DNA of 64,000 nt, taken from contig NZ_JAUFQG010000004.1 in the NCBI RefSeq assembly GCF_030409605.1, positions 1,240,001-1,304,000 on the forward strand, given 5' to 3'. This DNA is from Simiduia curdlanivorans. Lineage in GTDB: Bacteria > Pseudomonadota > Gammaproteobacteria > Pseudomonadales > Cellvibrionaceae. Positions 6,478 through 13,627 of this stretch are shown piece after piece (the first letter of the stretch is position 1; the number at the start of each line of letters is the position of its first letter). Made by a program: the position numbers and the translations under genes. The notes beneath the pieces were generated by a model that did no database searches, had not been told where the DNA came from, and worked only from the letters and a program-made list of their open reading frames with translations.

Positions 6478-9471
6478 ATGCCTAGCGGCCAAAACAACGC
6501 CTGGGGCTGGCGCCAGTCCGCCCTCGCGCTCGCCATAGCTTCAACACTTACCATTAGCCCCGTCTTTGCAGCGGAAACCAGCAGCGGTTCGCTCAAGGGC
6601 GTGGTTACCAACAGCAGCGGTGTTGCAGTCAGCAACGCCAGTATTCTTGTACGCCATAAGGACAAAGGCTTCACGCGAACCATTAACACCAACAGCCAAG
6701 GGCAATACATGCTGCGTAACTTGCCCGTGGGCGAGTACGAATTGGTGGTGAGTAAAGACGGCTTCGGTGCAGTCTCGGCCAGCTCTGTGGCGATTCAGGT
6801 TGGCCGCTCGGCGATTTACGACGGCCAGTTGATCGCCGTCGGCGTCGATATGGAAACCATCGAAGTGCTTGGCACCATGCGCCGGCTAGTGGACACCGGG
6901 TCTTCGACAGCGGGTATTGTGGTAACGCAAGAGCAGCTGGGTATGATGCCCATCAACAATGGCTTTGAGGCCATGGCCGTGTTGGCGCCAGGTGTTTCGA
7001 GTTCCAGCCAGTTTGGCGCGTCAAGTTTTGGTGGCTCATCCTCTGCGGAAAACATCTATTATCTGAACGGTTTAAATGTAAGCACTATTCGCCGCGGTAT
7101 CGGCTCTCTGCCGCTGCCTTGGGAGGCAATCGAGCAAACCGAAATTAAAACCGGTGCTATAAATCCGGAATTTGGCGGTGCGCTGGGTGGTGTCATCAAC
7201 GCTGTGTCGAAATCGGGTGGCAATGAATTTGATATTGGTGGCAGCTATCGCATAGATCCTAACGCAACCAGGACAAGCCACGATTCGGTATTTGAGGCTG
7301 ACGGTCAATACGCGATTAACACTGAGAGAGATGCCGAAACCTACCAAGAAGTCAATGTATGGGCCAGCGGCGCGCTCATCGAAGATCAGTTGTTTTTTTA
7401 CGGCCTATATAACCCACGCAATACTCGCGATGAATGGGCATCGGGCGGCACCTATTTCGATAGAAACACAGACGAAGATCGCTGGCTGGTGACGTTAGAT
7501 TACCAGATCAACGAAAATCACCGCGTTGATGTTACGGCCATTAATTATGAGCGCGAAGGCGATTACGACAGTTACGCCTATACGCCTGCCGATGATGAAA
7601 TTAATGGCCTTAACGGCAACACCAAATTTGCCAATGGTGGCCAGGTTTATGGCGCCCATTACAGCGGTCAATTAACCGAGGCTTTTTCGGTCGATGTGGT
7701 TGCAGGGCGCACAATCGAAGAAGTTTACAACCGCGCCAGTAATGATTTACCGGGTGTGTGGGATTGCCGCAACGGCAATTGTATCGCCTACAGCAGCCAC
7801 TCTGATTCCAACATTGTTGAAGAGGAATATACCCGTGATCAATTCAAAATTGATCTGCGCTATGACCTTGACAATCACTCGCTGCAAGCTGGCATTGATG
7901 CCACCATGCTCGACGTCGACTATCTAGAAACGCAAAATGGTGCCGGTACTGCAAGAGGTTGGTGGAGTATTAAAGTCGCGGGTTTGAACGACCTTTCAGG
8001 CGCGCCACAGGGCGATACCTATATCGAAGAGCGCCGTCGCGATACCGGTACCAGCTCAACCGTGTCGAGCCAAGCATTCTACTTGCAAGATTCTTGGCAG
8101 GTAGCGGACAACTGGTTGTTAAACATCGGTGCACGTTACGAAAGTTTTGAGAACACCGTTACCGGCGGCGAAAAATTTGTCGATACCAGTGGAATTTCCC
8201 CGCGCTTGCAAGCCATTTGGGATGTTAATGGCGACGGCGATACTAAAGCGTTTGCATCCTTTGGCCGCTACTATCAGCCTGTTTCTGCAAACATGAATAT
8301 TAAGCAGGGTGGCTATCAGCGGGAAACATTCGAGTACTATCGCGTTGATCAAGTGGATGCCAATGGTCGACCCGTACTGGGTGCCGACGGCGCGCCGTCC
8401 CATGGCGACGCCTATCGCGACACCTATGTGCGCCAAGCCGGTATCGTCGAACCAGAGCTGATTGCGGACAATGATCTCGAGGGCATGTACAGCGATGAGT
8501 TTACGCTGGGCTTCGAATCGGTGGTTATGGACGGCATGGTGTTTGGTATGCGCGGCGTCTATCGGGATTTAAAAACTTCCATCGAAGATACAGACATGGC
8601 GCCAGTATTGGCAAAATATTTTGCCGAAAATGGCATCGCAGATAACGTAGGGCAAGGCTCCTACTACGTGTTGCACAATCCCGGTGAGGATGTGTCCATT
8701 CGCTACGATTTTGATCAGAACGGCGTTATTGAAGGTGCAGAAAACGTAAAACTTTCTGCTGCCGATATGCAGCTGCCCGATCCGAAGCGCCGTTATCTCG
8801 CCTTAGAAACCACTTTTAAAGGCCAGTTGCTCGACAACCTCTACATTGATGCATCTTACGTTTTATCGCACAGCTACGGCATGACAGAGGGATTAGTGCG
8901 CACCGATAACGGTCAGGCCGATCCGGGTTGGACTACCAGCTATGACTATGGCGATCTGATGGATCACGGCGATGGCGATCTGCCTAATGATCATCGCCAT
9001 GCGTTCAAACTTGCAGGCTACTATGACATTACCGACAAGCTTACCTTGGGTATGGTGTCGTCATTAATGTCGGGCGCACCGACAAATTATTTCTCGGTTC
9101 ACCCTCAAGGTGTCGATAGTTGCGCGCCGGGTAGTGCTTGGGAGGCGTGTATCTCGCGCTACTATGGCGAAGCCTCTTTCTATGATGAGAATGGCAATCC
9201 AGCACCGCGCGGCTCGGCGGGTCGCTTAGATTGGCTGTTTAATATGGATTTGTCCTTAGCCTACGGTTTAGAACTCGGTGTTGGCAGGGTTGATATTAAA
9301 GGCACGGTTTACAATGTGTTTAATAGCGATACCGCAACGGCCATTAATGAGCAGCGCTCCATCAACAGTGGTAGTACGGCTAACGGTTTGGCGCTAAATC
9401 CTAACTATGGCTTGCCAAGCGTGCGCCAGAGTTCCCGCTTTGCATCTTTAGAAGTTCGTTACGAGTTCTAA
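6478..9471 (+). CDS. TonB-dependent outer-membrane receptor with CarboxypepD regulatory-like N domain
   Basis: An outer-membrane active transporter of 997 residues. A signal peptide ends near SPVFA-AE. Residues about 38-110 form a carboxypeptidase regulatory-like beta-sandwich (GSLKGVVTNSSGVAVSNASI ... GQYMLRNLPVGEYELVV), as in Oar and SusC-like receptors. A plug domain follows (ETIEVLGTMRRLVDTGSST, then YYLNGLNVSTIRRGIGSL), then a long beta barrel ending in the aromatic C-terminus EVRYEF that directs outer-membrane insertion. Extracellular loops carry paired cysteines (CRNGNC; CAPGSAWEAC). The substrate cannot be read from sequence; in polysaccharide degraders such receptors often import oligosaccharides. 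AGAGG lies in front of the ATG. It is monocistronic, followed by a hairpin. Confidence 0.93.
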   Translation: MPSGQNNAWGWRQSALALAIASTLTISPVFAAETSSGSLKGVVTNSSGVAVSNASILVRHKDKGFTRTINTNSQGQYMLRNLPVGEYELVVSKDGFGAVSASSVAIQVGRSAIYDGQLIAVGVDMETIEVLGTMRRLVDTGSSTAGIVVTQEQLGMMPINNGFEAMAVLAPGVSSSSQFGASSFGGSSSAENIYYLNGLNVSTIRRGIGSLPLPWEAIEQTEIKTGAINPEFGGALGGVINAVSKSGGNEFDIGGSYRIDPNATRTSHDSVFEADGQYAINTERDAETYQEVNVWASGALIEDQLFFYGLYNPRNTRDEWASGGTYFDRNTDEDRWLVTLDYQINENHRVDVTAINYEREGDYDSYAYTPADDEINGLNGNTKFANGGQVYGAHYSGQLTEAFSVDVVAGRTIEEVYNRASNDLPGVWDCRNGNCIAYSSHSDSNIVEEEYTRDQFKIDLRYDLDNHSLQAGIDATMLDVDYLETQNGAGTARGWWSIKVAGLNDLSGAPQGDTYIEERRRDTGTSSTVSSQAFYLQDSWQVADNWLLNIGARYESFENTVTGGEKFVDTSGISPRLQAIWDVNGDGDTKAFASFGRYYQPVSANMNIKQGGYQRETFEYYRVDQVDANGRPVLGADGAPSHGDAYRDTYVRQAGIVEPELIADNDLEGMYSDEFTLGFESVVMDGMVFGMRGVYRDLKTSIEDTDMAPVLAKYFAENGIADNVGQGSYYVLHNPGEDVSIRYDFDQNGVIEGAENVKLSAADMQLPDPKRRYLALETTFKGQLLDNLYIDASYVLSHSYGMTEGLVRTDNGQADPGWTTSYDYGDLMDHGDGDLPNDHRHAFKLAGYYDITDKLTLGMVSSLMSGAPTNYFSVHPQGVDSCAPGSAWEACISRYYGEASFYDENGNPAPRGSAGRLDWLFNMDLSLAYGLELGVGRVDIKGTVYNVFNSDTATAINEQRSINSGSTANGLALNPNYGLPSVRQSSRFASLEVRYEF

Positions 9472-9482
9472 GTGGGTTAAAG

Positions 9483-9518
9483 CCATCGCGACACGCTCAA
9501 GTGAGCTTGTCGCGATGG
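9483..9518 (+). terminator. Strong hairpin after TonB-receptor gene
   Basis: CCATCGCGACA (9483-9493) pairs with TGTCGCGATGG (9508-9518), with an inner GCTC/GAGC stem in the loop. It begins 11 bases after the stop codon. No clear run of T follows, so it may act as a 3'-end stabiliser or a weak terminator. Confidence 0.6.
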
Positions 9519-10099
9519 TCGAGTTTCCTCATTGATCAGATTAATGCTGCATCAATTTAACGTGCATGGCTGCCAACACCTTTAGCTGTGCACTTTTTTG
9601 TACCGCGTCGGTCAGATTGTGGTGCGGAAAAAATCTACTTTACAAACGTTAATTTTCGTCGCATATTAAAAGCAACAGTAAGACGCAAGCTGAAATGACT
9701 TAAACCTGATGTTCGCGCTAGAAAGATGTCGCAGAAAATTTGGGTTTGATCGCGAGGCGTTCTTGCCGCTCCATTGGCCAAGCGCCTCCTGTGTGAAACT
9801 CTTCACGCAATTGTCATCTTCGCTCTGCATACTGGAACTTCATAAATTACTTTAAGTCTTTGGCTGGGTAATACGCAATTCATTGTTTTCAATTAAAGGG
9901 AGGGTGTGCGTTCTTGTTGTAAAAGCGGCGACACAAATGCCCTATTTTCGGTTGTGTCACTGTTCCAAGGTTTTAACATTGCCTTAATGTTTTAAAGAAG
10001 CAGCGTTACAGAGTTTATGCAGCTAGGGATTTCGGCGGCAGAAAAGATAATTTCAGCATTGGCCGGCCCTGTTACTTGAAACCAATGGAGTCTTACCTC
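9519..10099. other. Gene-free stretch before phoH
   Basis: About 580 bases with no convincing ORF; the longest frames lack ribosome binding sites. An inverted repeat GACACAA ... TTGTGTC with a 15-base centre lies near 9930-9958 and may form a stem-loop in the phoH leader. A ribosome-site-like GGGAGGG at about 9898-9904 precedes only a roughly 29-codon frame, which I do not call. No tRNA, riboswitch or clear sigma70 promoter was recognised. Confidence 0.4.
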
Positions 10100-10918
10100 A
10101 TGGCGAAAAGATCGCAAGCGCGACGCAAAAACTACGACGAACAATACTCAGATAAAAAGCAAAAGAAAGGTAGCCGCAACGGCCGCAAGCATCAAACCAG
10201 CCATCACAGTAATATTGTCGAGCTCAACGCTCACTACAACACCACCGACACAGCCTACTCAACTCAGCGCTCCAATCAGCCACTCAAAGCTCGAACGCCC
10301 GCCCAGCAAACCTACATTAACGCCATCAAAAATAATGCGCTCACCTTTGGTATTGGCCCAGCCGGTACCGGAAAGAGTTACTGCGCCGGCGCCTTGGCCG
10401 CGCAGGCTTTAGAGTCAGGCGAAGTAGAGCGCATCATTATTACCCGTCCTGCCGTTGAAGCCGGTGAAAATCTTGGCTTTTTGCCCGGTGGGCTGGATGA
10501 AAAGTTTGCTGTCTATATCGACGCCTTCCGCGACATTCTCAATGAGCGCTTGGGCTCTGGCACGGTAGATTACTGCTTGCGTCACGGCCGAATTGTGGCA
10601 GCACCGCTGGCCTTTATGCGCGGAAAAACCTTCGACGAAAAAACCTTTGTAATCTTAGATGAAGCGCAAAACACCAGCCTCGCGCAAATGAAAATGTTTT
10701 TAACCCGCATTGGTGAGCGCTGTAAGGTGGTTATTAATGGCGATATCAAGCAGAGCGATATTCGTGGTAAGAGCGGCCTAGCCGACGCGGTCAATCGCTT
10801 GCAGGGTGTCAACAATGTGTTCGTACATGAATTCGAACGCGCTGATATTGTGCGCAGTGGTTTAGTGCGGGAAATTATCGAGCTCTACGAGCCAGATGAA
10901 ACCGAAGTGGAAATGTAG
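10100..10918 (+). CDS. PhoH-like ATPase
   Basis: A cytoplasmic P-loop ATPase of the PhoH family (the PhoH/YlaK type rather than the PhoL/YbeZ type that sits next to ybeY). The family is tied to RNA metabolism and, in E. coli, to phosphate starvation, but its reaction is not settled. Walker A is GPAGTGKS at residues 86-93 and Walker B is FVILDEAQN, with NGDIKQSDI and SGLADAVNRL typical of the family. The first 75 residues are basic and low in complexity (MAKRSQARRKNYDEQ...), a possible nucleic-acid-binding tail. The ATG at 10100 has GGAG nine bases upstream; in-frame TTG and ATG codons further up lack such a site. A bidirectional terminator follows. Confidence 0.9.
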   Translation: MAKRSQARRKNYDEQYSDKKQKKGSRNGRKHQTSHHSNIVELNAHYNTTDTAYSTQRSNQPLKARTPAQQTYINAIKNNALTFGIGPAGTGKSYCAGALAAQALESGEVERIIITRPAVEAGENLGFLPGGLDEKFAVYIDAFRDILNERLGSGTVDYCLRHGRIVAAPLAFMRGKTFDEKTFVILDEAQNTSLAQMKMFLTRIGERCKVVINGDIKQSDIRGKSGLADAVNRLQGVNNVFVHEFERADIVRSGLVREIIELYEPDETEVEM

Positions 10919-11051
10919 TCGAGCCGGGTCTGCAGCGATTTGATTCTCGCTTTGAATTTAACTGAGTTCAAAAGTAGCTTTAAATTAGTTCCTAAGTAAA
11001 TCTAGCCAGCTGTAAACCTAACGTTAGACCGGCGATAACTTGGTGAAAATA

Positions 11052-11080
11052 AAAAAGGGGAAGCTCTGCTTCCCCTTTTT
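11052..11080. terminator. Bidirectional terminator between phoH and amtB
   Basis: AAAAAGGGGAAGC and GCTTCCCCTTTTT form a perfect 13-bp stem around TCT. The A and T runs at both sides make it a rho-independent terminator in both directions, which fits the convergent genes on each side. Confidence 0.9.
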
Positions 11081-11092
11081 GCGCGCTCTTAA

Positions 11093-12304
11093 TTAATCGT
11101 GCGAGGTTGCGCCGATTTTATGGATAGACAGATCCGCGCCATTGAACTCGTCCTCTTCGCTAAGGCGAATGCCGGAGACTAGATCGACGGCTTTGTACAC
11201 CAGATAGCCGCCGACCAGCGCGATAGATATACCGAGTAGCGTGCCGACTAGCTGAGATAAAAAGCTAACACCGCCAAGGCCACCGAAAGACTCAAGGCCG
11301 AAAATACCGGCGGCTATACCGCCCCATGCGCCACACACGCCGTGTAGTGGCCAAACGCCTAACACATCATCCACCTTGTGCCAGCGGTTTTGAATGAAGG
11401 TAAACAGTAATACAAAAATGCCGCCGGCCACAGCGCCGGTGAGCAGGGCGCCGATGGGATGCATTAAATCCGAGCCAGCGCAAATAGCTACAAGGCCGGC
11501 GAGTGGGCCGTTGTGAATAAAGCCGGGGTCTTTTTTACCCACAATCATCGCCACCAAAGTGCCGCCGACCATGGCCATCAAGCTGTTCACCGCCACTAAA
11601 CCGCTGATGCCCTCCAAGGTTTGTGCGGACATGACGTTAAAGCCAAACCAGCCGATGCATAAAATCCAGGCGCCAAGGGCTAAGAAGGGAATGTTTGACG
11701 GCGCAAACGCAACCACATTGCCATTGCGCACGCGGCCGTTGCGAGTGCCTAAAATAATGATCGCGGCTAAGGCGATCCACCCACCCACCGCATGCACGAC
11801 AACGCTGCCGGCGAAATCGTGGAAGGGGTTGCCGAACTGCTGGGTGAGCCAATCTTGCACGCCGTAATTACCGCCCCAAATCATGCCTTCGAACAGCGGG
11901 TAGACCAAGCCAACCACGCAAGCTGCCGCAATTAACATGGGGTAAAATTTCGCGCGCTCGGCCACGCCACCGGAAATGATCGCGGGAATGGCGGCGGCGA
12001 AGGTTAATAGAAAAAAGAATTTCACTAATTCGTAACCATTATTTTGTGCCAGCGCCGTGGCCGAGGCAAAGAAGTGGGTGTCGTAGGCGACGTAATAGCC
12101 GACGAAAAAGTAAACCAGCGCCGAAACGCCAAAATCCGTTAGAATTTTTACCAAGGCATTAACTTGGTTTTTCTGTCGAACCGTGCCCACCTCTAAAAAG
12201 GCGAAACCAGCGTGCATGGCAAATACCATGATGGCGCCGAGTAAAATAAAATAGGTGTTGGCACTTGAAACTAAAGTTTCTACGGCACTGTTAAGTGACT
12301 CCAT
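11093..12304 (-). CDS. amtB: Ammonium transporter, Amt/MEP/Rh family
   Basis: An inner-membrane channel for ammonium uptake with about eleven membrane spans over 403 residues. Family marks are MHAGFAFLEVGTVRQKN, SGGVAERAKF, DFAGSVVVHAVGGW with the first pore histidine, HNGPLAGLVAICAG, and the second pore histidine in GVWPLHGVCGAWGG. There is no long cleaved leader; the protein starts MESLNSAVETLVSSAN, with AGGAG seven bases before the ATG. The C-terminal tail ends in LSIHKIGATSHD. No glnK lies beside it, although glnK-amtB is the usual pair. Its upstream region carries a sigma54-type promoter and NtrC-like sites, so expression in nitrogen limitation is likely. Confidence 0.95.
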   Translation of the reverse strand: MESLNSAVETLVSSANTYFILLGAIMVFAMHAGFAFLEVGTVRQKNQVNALVKILTDFGVSALVYFFVGYYVAYDTHFFASATALAQNNGYELVKFFFLLTFAAAIPAIISGGVAERAKFYPMLIAAACVVGLVYPLFEGMIWGGNYGVQDWLTQQFGNPFHDFAGSVVVHAVGGWIALAAIIILGTRNGRVRNGNVVAFAPSNIPFLALGAWILCIGWFGFNVMSAQTLEGISGLVAVNSLMAMVGGTLVAMIVGKKDPGFIHNGPLAGLVAICAGSDLMHPIGALLTGAVAGGIFVLLFTFIQNRWHKVDDVLGVWPLHGVCGAWGGIAAGIFGLESFGGLGGVSFLSQLVGTLLGISIALVGGYLVYKAVDLVSGIRLSEEDEFNGADLSIHKIGATSHD

Positions 12305-12345
12305 TTGCGTCTCCTGCGGTCTAGTTTGGTGCGGTTTTCAAAGTA

Positions 12346-12362
12346 GGCACAAAGTTGGTGCT
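12346..12362 (-). promoter_or_regulatory. NtrC-like site (downstream copy), amtB
   Basis: GGCACAAAGTTGGTGCT matches the 17-bp NtrC form TGCACCA-N3-TGGTGCA at 5 of 7 and 6 of 7 positions in the two halves. It lies between the predicted sigma54 promoter and the amtB start, inside the predicted leader. Confidence 0.45.
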
Positions 12363-12453
12363 TTTGTGGCGTAGTTGAACCTGCATAGTTTTATTTTATC
12401 TTATTGATTTTTAAGTGTTTTCTGTGGCGATAGCCAAATGCGAACATAATAGA

Positions 12454-12469
12454 GCAAAAAAAATGCCAA
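12454..12469 (-). promoter_or_regulatory. Sigma54 (RpoN) promoter of amtB
   Basis: Read on the minus strand the element is TTGGCATTTTTTTTGC. It has the invariant GG and GC separated by exactly ten bases, and matches TGGCAC-N5-TTGC at nearly all conserved positions. The -12 GC is about 150 bases upstream of the amtB ATG, so transcription would start near 12442 and leave a leader of about 135 bases. Confidence 0.65.
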
Positions 12470-12471
12470 CC

Positions 12472-12488
12472 TGCACCAAATTGGCGCG
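12472..12488 (-). promoter_or_regulatory. NtrC-like site (promoter-adjacent copy), amtB
   Basis: TGCACCAAATTGGCGCG matches TGCACCA-N3-TGGTGCA fully in the left half and at 5 of 7 in the right half. It lies immediately upstream of the predicted -24 element, closer than classical NtrC enhancers (often about 100 bases away). Confidence 0.5.
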
Positions 12489-12535
12489 TCTCGCCCGTCA
12501 ACGTGCAGCCTTACTCATCCGTTCAGCGTGAGCCT

Positions 12536-13054
12536 ATGTACCCAGATTCAGACCAACAGCTCGGCCATCAAGATCATCACCCCGTCGCACAGCGGCGCTC
12601 GATCTCCGTGGTCATCCAAAACTTTGCGGCGCCGGCCAATGTGGGCGCCGTGTTTCGCAGTGCCGATGCCTTTGGGGTGGCCTGCGTCTACCTCTGCGGC
12701 GATACCGTAGCGCCGCCCAACACCAAACTGCGTCGGCTTTCGCGCGCCGCAGAGAAGTACGTGCCTTATAAAGTGGTGGCAGATGCGGTGGCGTTAGTGC
12801 AGCAATTAAAAGCGCAGGGGCTGCAAATTATCAGTTTGGAAATTACCGCCAATAGCTTGCCCTTGGCGGATGCGCGCTTAACGGAGCAACCGCTGTGTTT
12901 AATTCTGGGCACCGAAGACGAAGGTGTTGCGCCTGAGTTGCTGGCCCTGTCTGACTTGGTGCTTCATATCCCCATGAGTGGCTACAACTCGTCGCTCAAT
13001 GTGGGCAGTGCCTGTGCGGTGGCGCTTTACGAATTGACCCATAAAGCTAGCTAG
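12536..13054 (+). CDS. SpoU/TrmH family RNA 2'-O-methyltransferase
   Basis: A SAM-dependent methyltransferase of the SPOUT class, acting on the ribose of tRNA or rRNA. The three family motifs are present: motif 1 FAAPANVGAVFRSADAFGV, motif 2 LILGTEDEGVAPELL, and motif 3 IPMSGYNSSLNVGSACAVAL, which form the knotted SAM site. The protein is about 172 residues, compact and without an extra N-terminal RNA-binding domain, so the substrate cannot be named. The ATG at 12536 is preferred; a GTG 33 bases upstream in frame has no better site. It is divergent from amtB and its promoter must share that intergenic region. Confidence 0.9.
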   Translation: MYPDSDQQLGHQDHHPVAQRRSISVVIQNFAAPANVGAVFRSADAFGVACVYLCGDTVAPPNTKLRRLSRAAEKYVPYKVVADAVALVQQLKAQGLQIISLEITANSLPLADARLTEQPLCLILGTEDEGVAPELLALSDLVLHIPMSGYNSSLNVGSACAVALYELTHKAS

Positions 13055-13126
13055 CTCTGGGCGAGACGCGCGAGCTGTGGCACACTCGGGCGGCATGTAA
13101 ATTTTACAACAAAGGAGTGATGTTTT

Positions 13127-13627
13127 ATGGCTAGCTTAGCTGTGATAGACCCTATCAATGTACCCGTTGGCGGTATCGCCACACTGCAACTGCAATTAGT
13201 ACCACCCTTTAAAAATACCGACCCTGGGCGCCCAGAAAATTGGAGCATCTTGAATGAGGCGGGCGAAGTGGTTGATCCGAATAGTTTGAGGATCGTGTTC
13301 AGCTCTGATTCCTGTTCATTTCAGCGTATGCGTGAGCGCGCAATTATTATGGTCACGCTCACTACGGCGGGCTCTGATAAGGATGATCGCTTCAAGTTTT
13401 TTGGCAATGGACTTGAATATGCCGAAGATAAAGAAGATGTGAATGACGATGTGACAACGGATTTGACCAAAGATGGTCAGACGCTTGTGTTCACTATCCA
13501 AAATCAAGGTGGCGTTGAGTCGACGGTTGATTTTGGCTTTTTAGTGTCGCGGAAAAATCGTCAAACGGGCGAGCTTCATATATTTGAGGGGCCTGATCCA
13601 ATATTGATTATTGAGCGCCCTCGATAA
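13127..13627 (+). CDS. Unrecognised 166-aa protein converging on a Ser/Thr kinase gene
   Basis: No family was recognised. The start is well supported (AAAGGAG, then ATGGCTAGC at 13127). There is no signal peptide or membrane segment. The chain looks beta-rich, with an acidic middle (EDKEDVNDDVTTDLTKDG) and alternating hydrophobic strands before and after (VGGIATLQLQLVPP; LVFTIQNQGG; VDFGFLVSRK), suggesting an Ig-like or jelly-roll fold. Its last 20 bases overlap the 3' end of the kinase gene on the other strand. The kinase neighbour suggests a possible substrate or partner, but that is only positional inference. It resembles small cytoplasmic hypotheticals of marine gammaproteobacteria. Confidence 0.75.
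   Translation: MASLAVIDPINVPVGGIATLQLQLVPPFKNTDPGRPENWSILNEAGEVVDPNSLRIVFSSDSCSFQRMRERAIIMVTLTTAGSDKDDRFKFFGNGLEYAEDKEDVNDDVTTDLTKDGQTLVFTIQNQGGVESTVDFGFLVSRKNRQTGELHIFEGPDPILIIERPR

Noticed and set aside
9519..10099. Pho box in front of the phoH-like gene
   Set aside because: One TGTCAT-like half-site is present, but the second copy at the 11-base period is absent.
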